A DNA stretch of 64,000 bases, taken from positions 238,501 through 302,500 of the forward strand of contig JAQGDQ010000141.1 in NCBI GenBank assembly GCA_030141605.1. Reading direction: 5' to 3'. Position numbers and translations under genes: made by a program. The first letter of the stretch is position 1; each line of letters opens with the position of its first letter. The DNA comes from Tubiluchus corallicola. Lineage: Eukaryota > Priapulida > Priapulimorpha > Priapulimorphida > Tubiluchidae. A model generated the notes under the pieces. The model made no database searches. It was given only the letters and a program-made list of their open reading frames with translations, and was not told the origin of the DNA. Positions 38,501-48,743 of this stretch are shown piece by piece.

Positions 38501-41500
38501 AATTAGCTGACAGAATAAAGAAATAATCAGATATATTTGAGAAATATCATCCAATTACTTTCATTGCAGCTAAGTTAAGTGGTCTGTCTCGATAAGGCAA
38601 GTGTAGTTTTTCAGTATATTATTAACATCATTTTATTTCGAATATACATTACATAAGTAATTCACAAAAAAGTATTATCAGTCGAGATTACTTGCACGAT
38701 TAGTAATAAAACAACATAGCAATAGTAAAAAGGATTAATGGGCCTAGTAGTTCTCACAAAATCTATAAACAGTACAATTTCTTGCAAATTAACATGTAAC
38801 AAGGTAATCTATAATTGATCACAGCAGTTACGCTGCAATCGCGATCAATTACTAAAACGTTTTAATAATTATGTTTAAAAAATTAAAATCATAACATTCT
38901 AAGCATTCGATGCAATCTGTAGCCATATTAACAATTACCTGTCGGTTTCCTATCAAAGCCTATTTCTTCACTGATCTCCTTGTATTATATTGAATATGAA
39001 TATTATATGGTCCTTCACTGAATATTATATGGTCCATTTTCTAACTAATAACTACTACAGCTCAAAGTGCAACACGTATGTCATTGCTGACTTAATAGTA
39101 AACAAAGCTTAGTGTGTCACAAACTTAACAATAGTGTTACTACTTTGTCATATCAAGTAATGAAGTAGGAGTTTTGTTGTCCCGCAAAATCATTCTGACA
39201 CATTCGCGGACATGAAATTCAGGACATCATTGTAACTTACCAGGTATTCCTCGGTGCCGTGTAAACTCTCAAACCTCTCTTCATCTTGTAACTCTCTTGC
39301 AGTGCCGAAATCTGTCAGCTTGTACGTAGAACTACATAAACACAACTGACAGTTAGCGTTGACTAACAAAACAAGTAAATAAAACAAAAATAACAAATAA
39401 ATTCTCAAAACCTGCTTCTGGTTCCAGCAAAGTTTGCAAAGATTGGATGATAATTAGAAAAGGATGACTGGCATCAATGTACAGTGGATTTCAGAACACC
39501 CAGGCCGGCCACAAAAAAAATTTGTTTCTGTCTTACCACATGAACTCAAAAGATGTTAGTAAGGAGGGATGAAATTTTTTTTAACATTTTGTGAATGTTT
39601 AAAGCTGAATCCCGGAACATTTAAAATCAGTTGAAAACAAAGTTGTTTCCCACCGGTTAGCAGTAATTTGTTTTTTAGTTTTTTGTTTCGCCTTACTAAT
39701 TTATCGTACAATTATCTAATGTATAGGTTCTTTTTTGTACATTATAGATATTAATAGTATATTAAAACCACATTGAAGACATTTGATTTTGACCTTACGG
39801 CAGCAAAAAACATTTAAAAATATCACTTGAATATTCTCAACAAACCTGCCATCATGGTTGACAAAGCGTAAAATATTTCCCGGTTTCAGGTCCCTGTGAA
39901 CTATGCCTTTATCGCGTAAATGTTTCATTCCTGCAGCTGTAATAAAAAACATTTACAAACTTTTATTACGATGAATAAACTAAGACTAAAAAATGACAAT
40001 AAATATACAGTGTTCCCTCACTTATCCTGGGTGTTCGTTCCAAACCCACCCGCGATAAGTGAATTTCCACGAAGTAGGGACGCTATACTTGTTTAACACT
40101 TACATGTTTGTGTTGCATCGTAGGGCTTGAATAAATTCAGTTTCTAACGAAAATTTCACAAATAGCGTACAAGAAAACAAATTGCACGGTACCTGAGCCA
40201 ATCAGCGACTGAGATACAGAGCAGCGTTCTCTGGTTGGTCGCTTTAAATCAATCAACCAATCGTGTGTTGTGTACAATCTCACGTCGGCAAGTAGCATCT
40301 CAAGCGGGCACACGTACTAAATTTCGTTTTTGGTGTGTATTCACCCGCCGAATAAAGTCACTATTTACTGTAAATGGTATTTTTTTATGTTTTATAATAT
40401 TCTTTGAAAACCCGCGAAACAGCGAGTCCACGATAAACAAACTGTGAAGTAGCGAGGGAACACTGTATGCAAGAGCCAACCTCTAAAAATTAACAAGTTG
40501 TTTATTAATGTTGTAAATCTCACATGTTATATATAAGGCTATATATACTTTATAAATGGTAGACTGGTAGAACGTAGATTGGTGCAAGATGATTCAGAGT
40601 TTGAACATTGTCTAGAAGAAGCAAACGCATTTCAGATGCCTTGACAATAAGACTCTTATTTGCATTCTTATGTGCGCTGTCGCAACCAACAAACCAGCCA
40701 GAACTTTGAGAAAAAATTAACGTTAGCCATTTTGAGGATTTTCTAAAAAAACAATAGCTCACAAATTTCTGAAAAAAATGGCACTAAATGAAAACAGAAA
40801 AACTATTTAACAACATTCTGCACAAAATTCTAGTACTGAGGATTTCAAATGCCTGTAACTTGAGTTGATAGAATGCTCAGTCTTGAACAAATATGCAAAA
40901 CTTTAAAGGAAACGACAGTTCAATTAGCACGTTAAAGTAACTGGTGGACTTTGTGGCTTTCATAATGTATATACATTATATTACATTATTCAATATACAT
41001 TATGAAGCACTGCCCAGTTCTCAATACCTAACAATCATCGGTAACACCATGCAGCACTCTGTCGATTTCTGTGTTCTAAGTTAACGTGACTCTGAGCTCC
41101 ATTAATTGGGTCCTGTAGTGGTCCAAGTGACTTACTGAGTCTCTGTGCTGTTTGGAAGGTTTTAGGTTTCTCATATTGTGTTCCCTCTTGTGGTTGTGGA
41201 AAATGCAAAATTGTGTATAAAATGTGTATTACTCTTCTCACACATATTACACTGGTTTATTGTCCTAGTATGTAGAATTTGCTTGGTGCCAAAGTAATTG
41301 TTTGCTTATATTATTGGTACCTTTGCTTTAGTCTGATATATAAGGTACAATTTTAATGTTTTCTTTACATGAGAACTGCTTTCTACATTATTTCTAGTTG
41401 TAATCTGACAATTTGAATTTCGCTCTTGTGATTGCTTAACGATACAATTTATTTTATGCCTTGGGTAGTGGTGTCACAATTGTACTGATTGTTTGTTTTG

Positions 41501-44298
41501 GCTTGATTTATAGGATTGAAAGTGATGATTGCTGTCGAAATGACCGTCTCCACTAATAAACAACACGTTAATAATAATAAAATTGCAATGAAGCGAGACA
41601 CTAACTTAAACACTAAATTTGAAACCGTAAAAATTAAATGTCTAGCCTGCAATGTGACAAACTCTAGAAAAACATTACACGTTACAGCAATTCCATTTAC
41701 TTCCTTTTTCTTAAGAGAAAGTTTGCATGGTAATATGCAGATGTTGTGCTCTATCAATAACAATTATTAATTAATTTAAATCAGTTAATTAAATTGTTGC
41801 TAATTTGTCACCTACTCACTTAGATGTTCGAGAACAAGAAGAAACTCGCTTTCCTCCATTCCAAAAGCATTTTCTGGTTCTCGCAATAAATCACATAAGC
41901 TACCTCCAGTACAAAGTTCCATGACAATGATTTTCTCATGTGTAGCATGCTGAAAGTACAATGCCATAATGTAAAACAGCTGTTAGACCAAGAATGGAAA
42001 TATGTTTGTTTTAATATCAAAGTGCAGTTTATTTTGTATGACAAAAATGTGCATGAGTTACTAAATGTGCAACATTCTTAGCAATTAAAACAGTAGTCAC
42101 TACTGGGCGATGAAGCACTACACCAATCAGTGGCACAGTATAGATGTACGGATGGTAAACACTGCAGTTTCCGGAAATCTGCCAAATTGGATGAAGGCTA
42201 GCATTATGGTACAGTACAGTTCAAAATACAGTATGGTACAACTGATATTTAGTTCAGAATTACTAGTGCGAAGAACTTTCCTTGGGATACGGTACAATAA
42301 ATGTATGAAAAATTAGAAAAATTTCGTACTAAAGCCGTTTCTAATCTTTACGTCAAAGGTTAGTGGTGAACCTACTTGGGAAAAGGGCTTCTAATACGGC
42401 TACCGCACCAGGCTAGGTGTGGCAGCGGCAGCCAAAATCCAAGCTATATCACTCGTACTGAATAATGACATATATTGTTATAAAATATATGCATCGATAG
42501 GCCAACTGCGACATTTTGCATCTGTAAAAAACTATGGAAGCCCCTGAATAATATGCATGGCAGTACGTCAACAAAGGATTTCAAACTTTCTAGGAAACTA
42601 TTTGAAGAAACTTATTAAATTTAATTTATTTATTTGTTATATATAAATATTAAATATTTTTTAATTGTGAGTTTTAACTATGTTTTGGTTATTATTCTAT
42701 GTACTGAAATGTACTGAAATAAATGTAACACAATAAAATAATAATAATATAGTTGGATCATTCAAACTACACCTGTGTATGACTATTTTTAAAAAGAGTT
42801 TGTGTCGCCATGAAATGGATCATTGGCCTTATGTAATATTAATAATAATAATAATAATTTCATTCAGGACATAGTCGAGGGATAACACCTCAAGTAACTC
42901 AACACTTATTTCCAAGGCAGTCCCGATTATTAATGCCCAAACAATTACCTGATTATGGTCGAAGAACAATATTCAAAATCATCCGCAACAAATTACAACA
43001 ATAAATACAACAAACAACTGGTACATGTTTATGTTGTATCTTACTAAACATACTAATATGCAGAAATTTAATATATGTCTAAAACGAACTTACATCCTCT
43101 TCAATAGCCAGCAGTTTCACTATGTTTTCATGGCTGACTTTCTGCAAAACCTGAAACTCGCGCATCTGCGCCTCCACAGAGCGCATGTGGTTTCTTTCAT
43201 TAAACACTTTAATTGCAACAGGATCACCAGTTACCTACAAATAATGAATAAAAGTTACAATTGAATAATATCTTATCATTAACATCTTATCAAATGACTT
43301 AATACAAAAATGGCCAATGTATCAACTCAGGTTAAATGAAACAAACACTATCTTCAAGACAGATGATTTCTTTGGTCACAAAAAAACCTAGTCATCTCTT
43401 ATTTGTTAATGGTGATTGTCCCCCAATTTTAGTTTAGATTTTACAAGCTTATCCTTGAGCCCACATAAACTCAAAAATGTTCTTACATTACAAGTCAGTT
43501 GGTCTAGTTTACTAAAGTGAAAACTTGGTAGAAAAATAAGACGGTAAATGTACTGAAACAGTTATACTTGGAACTAAGACATTGTATCAAAGTAAAAAAA
43601 CATTCATTAGAGCAAACCAAATGGTGTATTTTAGAACATGATAAAAAACTGCCTGATAATCCAGAGGATCACTTCTCAATCAATTTCTTATCAATGCCAC
43701 ACTGCAGTAATATGCGCCTAATTACACTGCTTACACATGGAAAGATGCAATAATCATAGATGTGGATCATAAGGTACATCCAGTGTATGTAGCTCTCAAA
43801 ACCTATATTCACAGCAAGCACATGGTGTCCTGTTATTCATGTATTGCTGTCAACTAACGACCCACATTACAAGAATTGAACCTATCGATACAATCCTTGA
43901 ATCATTCCTCATAAACCAATGTAAGCACTTGTAAAAAGGCTAGATAATATATTTAGCATAGCTGCCAGAAAAGCAAACCATCTTGGGTTCAAATCTCATT
44001 GGAAGCGTAAAATTTTTCAAACTTTCTAATTTAGAATTACATTCATGTATTTATATGACTAAAAATAAAACATCCTAAAGACTAAATCATGATAAAATGC
44101 AAAATTATAATTATAACAATAGAAAAATTCACCACCTACCTTGTGATAACCCTTTATTACACTACAGGTAGCACCAGAACCAAAATAATAGCCCTTCATT
44201 ATGCTACGAGTAGAACCATAACCCGGCACATCGCCTTTCTGCTTCACATTTCTCCATGGATAAACATAATTCATAGAACCTCTTAACTGAACATCCAT
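15352..44298 (-). CDS. TBK1: TBK1 / IKK-epsilon-type serine/threonine kinase, 20 coding exons
   Basis: Non-canonical IKK kinase. In vertebrates this family phosphorylates IRF3 and autophagy adaptors downstream of STING, RIG-I and TLR adaptors. All 20 coding exons were placed with GT-AG borders and matching phases. They total 2361 nt, exactly 787 codons, against 729 residues in human TBK1. The order is kinase domain, ubiquitin-like domain, long helical scaffold/dimerisation domain and short C-terminal adaptor-binding coil. Key residues are Lys62 (VAIK), Asp159 (HRD), Asp181 (DFG) and activation-loop Ser196 ([10 protein letters not shown]). Each is offset by exactly 24 from human Lys38, Asp135, Asp157 and Ser172, so the kinase core has no indels and the extra length is N-terminal. 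Start chosen: the ATG at 44298. The frame stays open upstream to a possible acceptor (TTTAG), so a further 5' exon may exist. Introns carry five tandem arrays and several transposons. Confidence 0.95.
16749..17106. mobile_element. Probable MITE with GGGTGAGCATCGAACG-type end
   Basis: The right end reads inward as CAGGGGTGAGCATCGAACG. The left end at about 16751 reads ACGGGTAAGCATTC. Between them are TTCGAA-rich stretches at both sides. A related fragment occurs at 55754-55860. It lies in the last TBK1 intron. No clear target duplication was seen, so the boundaries are approximate. Confidence 0.45.
18114..18689. mobile_element. pogo/Tigger-like non-autonomous DNA transposon
   Basis: A 576-bp element is flanked by TA on both sides (18112-18113 and 18690-18691). 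Its inverted ends are CAGTAAACTCCGAATAACTC and, inverted, CAGTAAACTCCACGTTACTC. Internally it repeats the motif TTTGAGTTAnGCGA several times. No transposase was seen. It lies in the TBK1 intron between exons 18 and 19. Confidence 0.85.
20481..21430 (-). repeat. 79-bp x 12 minisatellite built from a TBK1 exon end and its splice donor
   Basis: Twelve head-to-tail copies with an exact 79-bp period (unit starts at 20511, 20590, 20669 and so on to 21380). On the minus strand the first copy is the true 3' end of TBK1 exon 16 plus its donor GTTAGT. The eleven further copies repeat the last 42 nt of that exon, GTTAGT, and an intronic segment ending ...GTAACAG or ...GTAATAG. All copies keep the donor. 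Read in the exon's phase, ten of the eleven extra copies stay open. The one near 20938 has an in-frame TAG. Substitutions between copies are few, so the expansion looks recent or homogenised. Confidence 0.95.
23034..23750. repeat. About 35-bp minisatellite with two alternating variants, TBK1 intron
   Basis: About 20 units of roughly 35 bp share CCCTACTGTCATCATGTGTA. The variable part is either CAGGTGGTACTGTCA or CAGGCAGCGCTGCCA; the second contains the palindrome GGCAGCGCTGCC. A few 32-bp units lack one CAT. Because 35 is not a multiple of three and the unit lacks stops on the plus strand, all three plus frames are open for more than 230 codons. These frames are not called as genes. The array fills most of the intron between TBK1 exons 14 and 15. 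Confidence 0.95.
23744..23822 (+). repeat. Possible tRNA-derived SINE-like fragment
   Basis: At the end of the 35-bp array the sequence becomes GCTGGGATAGCAGCTTACGT and then CTTGGGTTCAAATCCACAAC. The second part fits a tRNA box B (GGTTCAAATCC) and the first part loosely a box A. A similar box B with preceding TTAGCATAGCTGCCAG occurs near 43957-44005. No A-rich tail or full cloverleaf was recognised. Confidence 0.3.
24706..24870 (+). repeat. 24-bp tandem repeat giving an AQFDLI(T/M) octapeptide frame
   Basis: About eight degenerate 24-bp units of the form GCTCAATTTGACTTGATTA. The plus-strand frame through it repeats eight residues (AQFDLITA-like), giving a 119-codon open frame. It lies antisense in the TBK1 intron between exons 13 and 14, has no supporting domain, and is taken as a repeat artefact. 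Confidence 0.8.
25396..27438 (+). mobile_element. P-element-like THAP transposon, non-autonomous, with 8-bp TSD
   Basis: Long inverted ends of about 63 bp start CAAGGACTACTATACAACAG on both sides and continue through a shared GATTCGGCTAGCGGAGGCGA. The target octamer GTCAGAGG is duplicated exactly at 25388-25395 and 27439-27446. An 8-bp duplication, CA-starting ends and a THAP-domain protein together fit the P superfamily. The interior encodes a disrupted THAP protein, with no RNase-H-like transposase core that I can recognise. It lies in a TBK1 intron with its coding strand opposite to TBK1. Confidence 0.9.
25818..27047 (+). pseudogene. Broken THAP-domain transposase-related gene inside the P-like element
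   Basis: The ATG at 25818 opens MPNK, but that frame stops after about 22 codons. The frame that continues the family reads [20 protein letters not shown] and then FFICEKHWP, the second half of a THAP zinc finger with its C-x2-H. The expected first cysteine pair is absent, so the zinc site cannot form as written. The frame runs to 26620. A second frame, 26565-27047, continues with [15 protein letters not shown] and [18 protein letters not shown], a P-type C-terminal region. So there is one break near the N terminus and another near 26570. The first might be an intron instead of a deletion. No catalytic core is seen. Confidence 0.75.
27911..28213 (+). other. Unassigned 100-codon open frame
   Basis: A plus-strand frame just beyond the MITE, antisense within a TBK1 intron. 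Part of it ([20 protein letters not shown]) has a less AT-biased composition than its surroundings and is also open on the opposite strand (28003-28185). No domain was recognised. It may be a relic of a mobile element or a chance frame. Confidence 0.2.
29693..30230. mobile_element. hAT-like non-autonomous DNA transposon
   Basis: A 538-bp element with ends CAGTGGCGGTTCGTAG and, inverted from the right, CAGCGGCGGCTCGTGT. The flanking octamers ATTCTAAA (29685-29692) and AGTCTAAA (30231-30238) differ at one base, fitting an aged 8-bp hAT target duplication. It has no transposase. It sits in a TBK1 intron, its end 74 nt beyond the exon 11 donor. Confidence 0.82.
31496..34571 (-). CDS. TBK1: TBK1 exons 8-10: kinase C-lobe end and ubiquitin-like domain
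   Basis: Exons 34571-34392, 32752-32544 and 31646-31496. Exon 8 ends the kinase lobe ([20 protein letters not shown], matching the human ANILEADQEKCWGFDQFF region) and opens the ubiquitin-like domain ([15 protein letters not shown]). Exon 9 completes it ([11 protein letters not shown] ... DDPIVVYSL, matching the human LIYEGRRLVLE and NPIFVVS region). Exon 10 ([20 protein letters not shown]) begins the helical scaffold domain. A mariner-like element lies only 53 nt from the exon 9 edge, and a large minisatellite begins about 50 nt after the exon 8 donor. Confidence 0.92.
32805..33345. mobile_element. Tc1/mariner-like MITE
   Basis: A 541-bp element flanked by TA on both sides, with long near-perfect inverted ends CAGGGTGTCTCATAAGTCAC and its inverse at 33325-33345. 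The ends and TA target fit the IS630/Tc1/mariner group. Short internal frames show no intact transposase. It sits in the TBK1 intron between exons 8 and 9, 53 nt from the exon 9 edge. Confidence 0.88.
33745..34345 (-). repeat. Minisatellite of AGTTCTACTAAGCTTT-type units, TBK1 intron
   Basis: About 600 bp of degenerate short units alternate AGTTCTACTAAGCTTTCAG, AGTTCTACATAG and TTTTAGTTCTATGT. The minus frames read [18 protein letters not shown] repeats and are not genes. Read on the TBK1 strand, the array begins about 50 nt after the exon 8 donor. Confidence 0.92.
34856..35150 (-). mobile_element. LINE (CR1/Jockey-like) reverse-transcriptase C-terminal relic
   Basis: A minus-strand frame reads [16 protein letters not shown], then a stop where this family usually has Trp, followed in a shifted frame by a Phe-x-x-x-Phe-Lys-Thr-Tyr-Leu-Phe ending. 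This fits the conserved end of CR1/Jockey-type non-LTR polymerases (RSFxVAxPxLWNxLP ... SFKxxLKTYLF). It is interrupted and 5'-truncated, in the same orientation as TBK1, in the intron between exons 7 and 8. Confidence 0.7.
35496..35610. repeat. (AAT)n/(ATT)n inverted microsatellite
   Basis: Runs of AAT followed by ATT and then AAT again form a near-perfect hairpin-capable trinucleotide repeat, with flanking GATGAT/GATAAT degenerate repeats from about 35440. It is intronic in TBK1. Confidence 0.85.
36369..44298 (-). CDS. TBK1: TBK1 exons 1-7: kinase domain
   Basis: Exons 44298-44140, 43234-43094, 41949-41820, 39936-39846, 39331-39241, 37792-37635 and 36479-36369. Exon 1 carries the glycine-rich loop GSGATCSV. 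Exon 2 has [11 protein letters not shown] with the ATP-binding lysine. Exon 3 has the hinge [12 protein letters not shown]. Exon 4 has [13 protein letters not shown]. Exon 5 has [12 protein letters not shown] and the activation serine in SLHGTEEYL. Exon 6 has HPDMYERV (APE-equivalent region), [16 protein letters not shown] and LPFRPF. Exon 7 matches the human stretch after MYKIITGKPSGAISGVQ. Exon 1 shows a second, upstream glycine loop (residues 26-38) that looks like a 14-residue tandem duplication. Confidence 0.95.
37075..37648 (-). repeat. 41-bp x 14 minisatellite built from the TBK1 exon 6 end and donor
   Basis: Fourteen copies with an exact 41-bp period (CACTATCTAG at 37081, 37122, 37163 and so on to 37614). 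On the minus strand the first copy contains the true end of exon 6 (AATAAACTGACCAT) and donor GTAAGTG. The thirteen further copies repeat this exon end and a GTAAG-type donor into the intron. Variants are ACCAT, GCCAT, ATCAT and ACCTT before the donor. Using a downstream donor copy would read straight into an in-frame TAA, so extra donors would truncate the kinase. Confidence 0.95.
37995..38360. repeat. Dispersed repeat family A, copy 1
   Basis: About 360 bp similar to 59845-60205 in the same orientation. Shared blocks include TTTTCAACAG, GTGAAAATTGAAGTA-type sequence, GTTACAGCAC/GGTACAGCAC, TAACTAxCGAATGG and TGTGGTAATA. The family is unknown and no ends were defined. Confidence 0.7.
40008..40465. 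mobile_element. Tigger/pogo-like MITE
   Basis: A 458-bp element flanked by TA on both sides, with inverted ends CAGTGTTCCCTCACTTATCC and, inverted from the right, CAGTGTTCCCTCGCTACTTC. The internal sub-terminal CGCGATAAGTGAATTTCCAC motif recalls Tigger elements. It has no transposase. It lies in the TBK1 intron between exons 3 and 4. Confidence 0.88.
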
Positions 44299-47200
44299 TG
44301 GTGAATGGTGGGTAAACAATGCCTAAACAAAGACAAATAAACAAGTGTAACTAGCACAAGCAAGCTAGGGTATGATTAGAAATACAATTAATTGTGATTA
44401 CAAATGATTACAGTCTCACAAGTTCTGTTGCATTTCACTCTGCTCTGTGACTTGGGTCAGGGGTTTTCTGTGACTGTGTTTTTCCCTAGTGATTTTTACT
44501 TTCTTTGCTTCTGCATTTTTCCCAGGTTACTGTGTCCTTTTTAAATGCTACATCTTTACATACTAATATATAATCTTTGTCCTTTTTCTCTTTCACCTGA
44601 ATATAAACTACTTCATTGTTTTTTCCTTTAAGTGTGGGATTTTATCATTAAGTGACGTTAGTCTTCTCATTAAGAATCAAATGTTGGGTTAAATAGCCTG
44701 CTAAGCTTTTCATTAAGCTTTCATCTACTACCAAAGTAAATTCATATGAAATCTAAAACATGTGAACTAGAAACAACTTTATGTGCTCTGATAATTAACC
44801 AACAATAAACACAATAAATGTGGGCAAACTAATTTAGCTGGTGTCTCAGAATACTAAGTGGGATGTTCACAGTTGAAGGACATACCCATGTACTGCGACT
44901 CCACGTAACGCCTCACCTTGTAACCCTCGCCATGTATTGTGGTACCAATTACCACCTCACCATGTACTATGGTGCTATGCACCAAGGCAGCACACAATGA
45001 GGTGCCACATAGCACTGCAGTGCAGAGCGGCATAAGGCGAGGCAGTATACGGGATATCGAGCAAACCTCTTCTGAGCCCTATGATAAGTCTATGAGTATG
45101 AGCACCCTACGTAGTGTAACAGGCTAATAGCTAGTTTTCTGGATCTGGCGGTGTAATCAGCAAGCTCAAACTATGAATATCATGCAAATGCATACCTTCG
45201 TCAATCTACTTCAACAAAACATTATCCGTCTAAAGTACGGTGTGGGTAGCTTTAAGCGATTTTGTGATTTGGATTTCGGAGGACATTAAGTAAATTTAAG
45301 TAAATTATAAGTAAATAAGTTCAAAAGTAATTTTAAAAATGCACTGAGAGTGGCGTGCCCAATGCCAACCATGCGCCAACGTAAGTAAACCATTCCATGG
45401 CATAGATTCAATGATACAAAAGCAAATTGTAAATAAACGCAAAACTGTCAATAAAAATAAAGTAGACTTACAAATAACAGATGGGAAAAACGTATGCTCA
45501 CCTAGAAAAGACGAAAATCACAGGAAATAACTGAAATAATTCATCCAATTCAACGTCATGGCACACACAAACAACAACATATACACTATAGATTGGACTT
45601 GAGTCTGGAAAGTTGCCAACTTAATATTTCAATATGCGAAATCTTCAGTGCACTAAATATACTTGGTATCAAAAAGGCTATGTCAAAGCGCCCAGGACGC
45701 CAGCGTTATTCACAAGTTCGACTTTGACATTTTGGCCGATAACACCAGCCATATAAATTTTATAAATGTTGTATAGTTAACAATATTTATCCTTTCACTT
45801 TGCTATTTTTCCACAATCCTGGCAAATTGTTTTTCTTATTAGCTTATTAGACAACTTTTATTTAAATAGCTGCAATTGCTCATTGCTTGCAGTTTATAAT
45901 ATCTAACTGTGATTTCTTGTATCTACCACATTATAACAGAGAATGTAGTACTGCTACACTTAAAATTAGATATCCAAAATAATTACGTTAAAATAACAGC
46001 CAGAAAGAGTGCTGTTCTCATTATACTATCAGCAGTTTAATCCCTGTTTATTAATGTTAACGAATAAAATTAATTTAATTATATGATCCTACATTATGGA
46101 GGCCAGAAAAAACAGTATTCTTATACCCATAATGGTACATGCTGTAATCCTTTCCTGAAATAAGCCTATATCAGTTTCACTGGGCTATTGAAAACAGTTT
46201 CAGATGAAGACACGATCATGTGTGAAAAAATATGCAAAATTTCATCTCAGACCTAACTTAGGTTTAGTTGAAAGGTTTCCTGATACGTTATTTCAGCAAA
46301 ATAAAGATAAACACCAAAGATGAAGATAATAAAGATAACTAAGTAAGATTTTATTTGACTTGCAAAAATGAACAAAATGTGCACCTACATCTTTTAAATG
46401 TATTATCTACAATACAAAATGATTTTTACAGCTTTATATATACAGCTTAAACTTCTTATAAGATTAATATTAGTTAAGGACATTCAACTAAAACTACAAA
46501 AAATATAGCATTTTCAGGCAATGCGTATCATAAACTGCGGGAATTTTAAGTTTGAAAAAATGTTTTTGTAGATTTGTAAAGGATCTATAAATTTTTTGGT
46601 ATCACACATGGCTCAACAAATCTACCTAAACATTTTTCAAACATAAAATATGAAAAACACAAATTATTAAATTTTTGAACTTTACACTGATTAAAGGAAA
46701 AAAGTCATGATTAATTTCAGTAATCATTAAAATAACAAAATGCATCAACTATTAGTTACCTTAATTATCATTCCTGAGTCTGTCTATTTTACCTAATTCA
46801 TAATACTATAAACTAGAATGCAATAATACATAGCCTATATAATTACAATTGAGTTCATCAAAATAAATCCATTATAAAACCACCATGATATTATCCTATA
46901 GCACTAACACTCAGCCTGCACTCATGTATCAGGGAAGTCTTTTGAAATACATCTGTATTTTAATGCATCACCAACATTGTCGCAATTGACGTAAATTGAT
47001 CGTCATGGCCATGATCGATTTAAACAGTTTAATGATTATTTATTGTCGAATGGAAAACTGGTGCAATTAAATAATTAAACTTTTTTGCAATAAACAGACA
47101 ATGAATTACTGATAATAAACAAGAAAAGTGCAAAAAAAACTATTAATATAATAGATGGCTAATGTACAATAGATGTGAGAAATGCCATGCAATCCACACA

Positions 47201-47359
47201 ACTCCATTACACAAACTTTACCAGATAAATCAAAGTAACTAATAGTGCAGAGTTACAAGTTAAAAAGAATAAAAAAAACAAATATAATATTTAAAGCACA
47301 AAAAACCGTCCACTTAAATAAGGCTTAAAAAATTTATCTTGAAATTTTATACCACCTAA

Positions 47360-47680
47360 ATACTGCCTTTTTGCATGCAGGGCTTGCATTGGCAATAACA
47401 CTGTGTAAAACCTGTAAATCTAAACTCCCGCAATGACCATTAGACACAGCCATTTCAACTGTAAATCATTTGAAACGAGTTTAGATAACATTGTGTGAAG
47501 TTTGAAAAAATAATCAGAGCATTTATGGCACACATGCTATTAACTATGTAAAATGTTAAATTATTGTATCTTGTCAATAAAATAAAAAATATGTTTTTGG
47601 TTAGTGGCATCCTGCAACATTTTACCAATTGGCAAAGACATTTAAATTATTATTTCTAGTTACATAGTAGTACATTCCAG
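47360..47680. repeat. Dispersed repeat family B, copy 1
   Basis: About 320 bp similar to 54470-54780 in the same orientation. Shared features are GCATGCAGGGCTTGCATTGG/GCATACAGAGCTTGCGTTAG, AGCCATTTnAA, TTTGAAACxAGTTTA, TAGATAACATTG, TTGTCAATAA and TTTTACCAATTG. The family is unrecognised. Confidence 0.75.
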
Positions 47681-48048
47681 TAGCTAAGTGAAATTTTAAG
47701 TAATGTAGATTTGCATGGAGTTTTTTGGGGCATAATTTAACATTCACGTAACATTTTCCACTGATTACATTTGTGTAGGTGATGTCATGTACATTGTAAC
47801 TGCGCGGTCGGGAATAGTATTGTGGGAAATTTAAAATGAAGACAAACAAAAATTCCTTTCAACACAAGTACGATATGCTGTAAACTAATATAACTTTGCT
47901 GTTAAGTAATATATTTTTTCTGAAACCTACTTCATGTACCCTTTAACAAAATGGTGCTAGGATGTGCCAAAATTTGTTCTTCAACCTCCGATCTTATAAC
48001 ATTTAGAGATTAAAAGAAAAATAACTTCCAGCAGCCACTAAAGCGTAA

Positions 48049-48566
48049 ACATAGCTATTTATTCCAACACAGTCATCTGCAACATTTCAACCATAGTGTG
48101 GTCATGATCATGAAACAAGCCACTTAATAAAAATATAATGTATAAAAATGAATTTTGAGGTCCAAAAAGTCCACATTGTGAAAGCAAACATAACAAAAAT
48201 TAACAAACATAACAAATATAGCAAAACATAACAAACATAACAAAACAATTACCAAACTGTAATCTTACAAATTATGTAGAAAATTGTCAAAAAACAGAAA
48301 ATATAAAGTTATATCTACAAAACAAAAATCATAGATGAATTCATGGACGTCTATGAGTCGGTCTTCTATGAATCTGTCTATGATTTTTGTTGTGTTGAGA
48401 TCAATAATGGATTCCAAATCGTTTAAAATATAAAGTTATGTTACCCCAACACAATTCATTCGCTGACTAATGCTCGTGCATGGCAATTTAAGAGAAACCC
48501 AACCATAACCATGTTAACGTGAAAACGTTGCAGATGACTGTGTTTGAATAGAAGCCATGTCTTGCT
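48049..48566. mobile_element. Inverted-repeat element, probable MITE
   Basis: Left arm AACACAGTCATCTGCAAC (about 48066) is matched by the inverse GTTGCAGATGACTGTGTT (about 48526). The similarity extends outward through ACATAGCTATTTATTC versus ACATGGCTTCTATTC. The span is about 520 bp and non-coding. No target duplication was defined. Confidence 0.65.
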
Positions 48567-48738
48567 TAGTGGATGCTGTCAGTTATTTTCATTTTGAGAA
48601 TTCATTTTCCCCATCACCAATCGATTTTAAGATTATAATATCCAAAATATATTTCGTACAAATTTTTGCAACAAAAATATAGAAAAAAAATACGAATGAG
48701 ATCATTTGTTTGGATACCATAATTTACATGATCTAACA

Positions 48739-48743
48739 TTTAT

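Larger units (their letters stand above)
44299..48738. other. Intergenic region between the GPCR 3' end and TBK1 5' end
   Basis: Both neighbours are read from the minus strand, so this holds the TBK1 promoter and any 5' UTR exon plus GPCR downstream sequence. A possible non-coding first TBK1 exon would be near 45500, where a minus-strand CTTTTCTAG is followed by GTGAGC, but nothing proves it. Repeats inside: dispersed family B at 47360-47680 and an inverted-repeat element at 48049-48566. No coding region was recognised. Confidence 0.45.

Noticed and set aside
43957-44005. tRNA gene suggested by GGGTTCAAATCTC
   Set aside because: Only a box-B-like element. No cloverleaf with acceptor stem could be formed, so at most a SINE relic.
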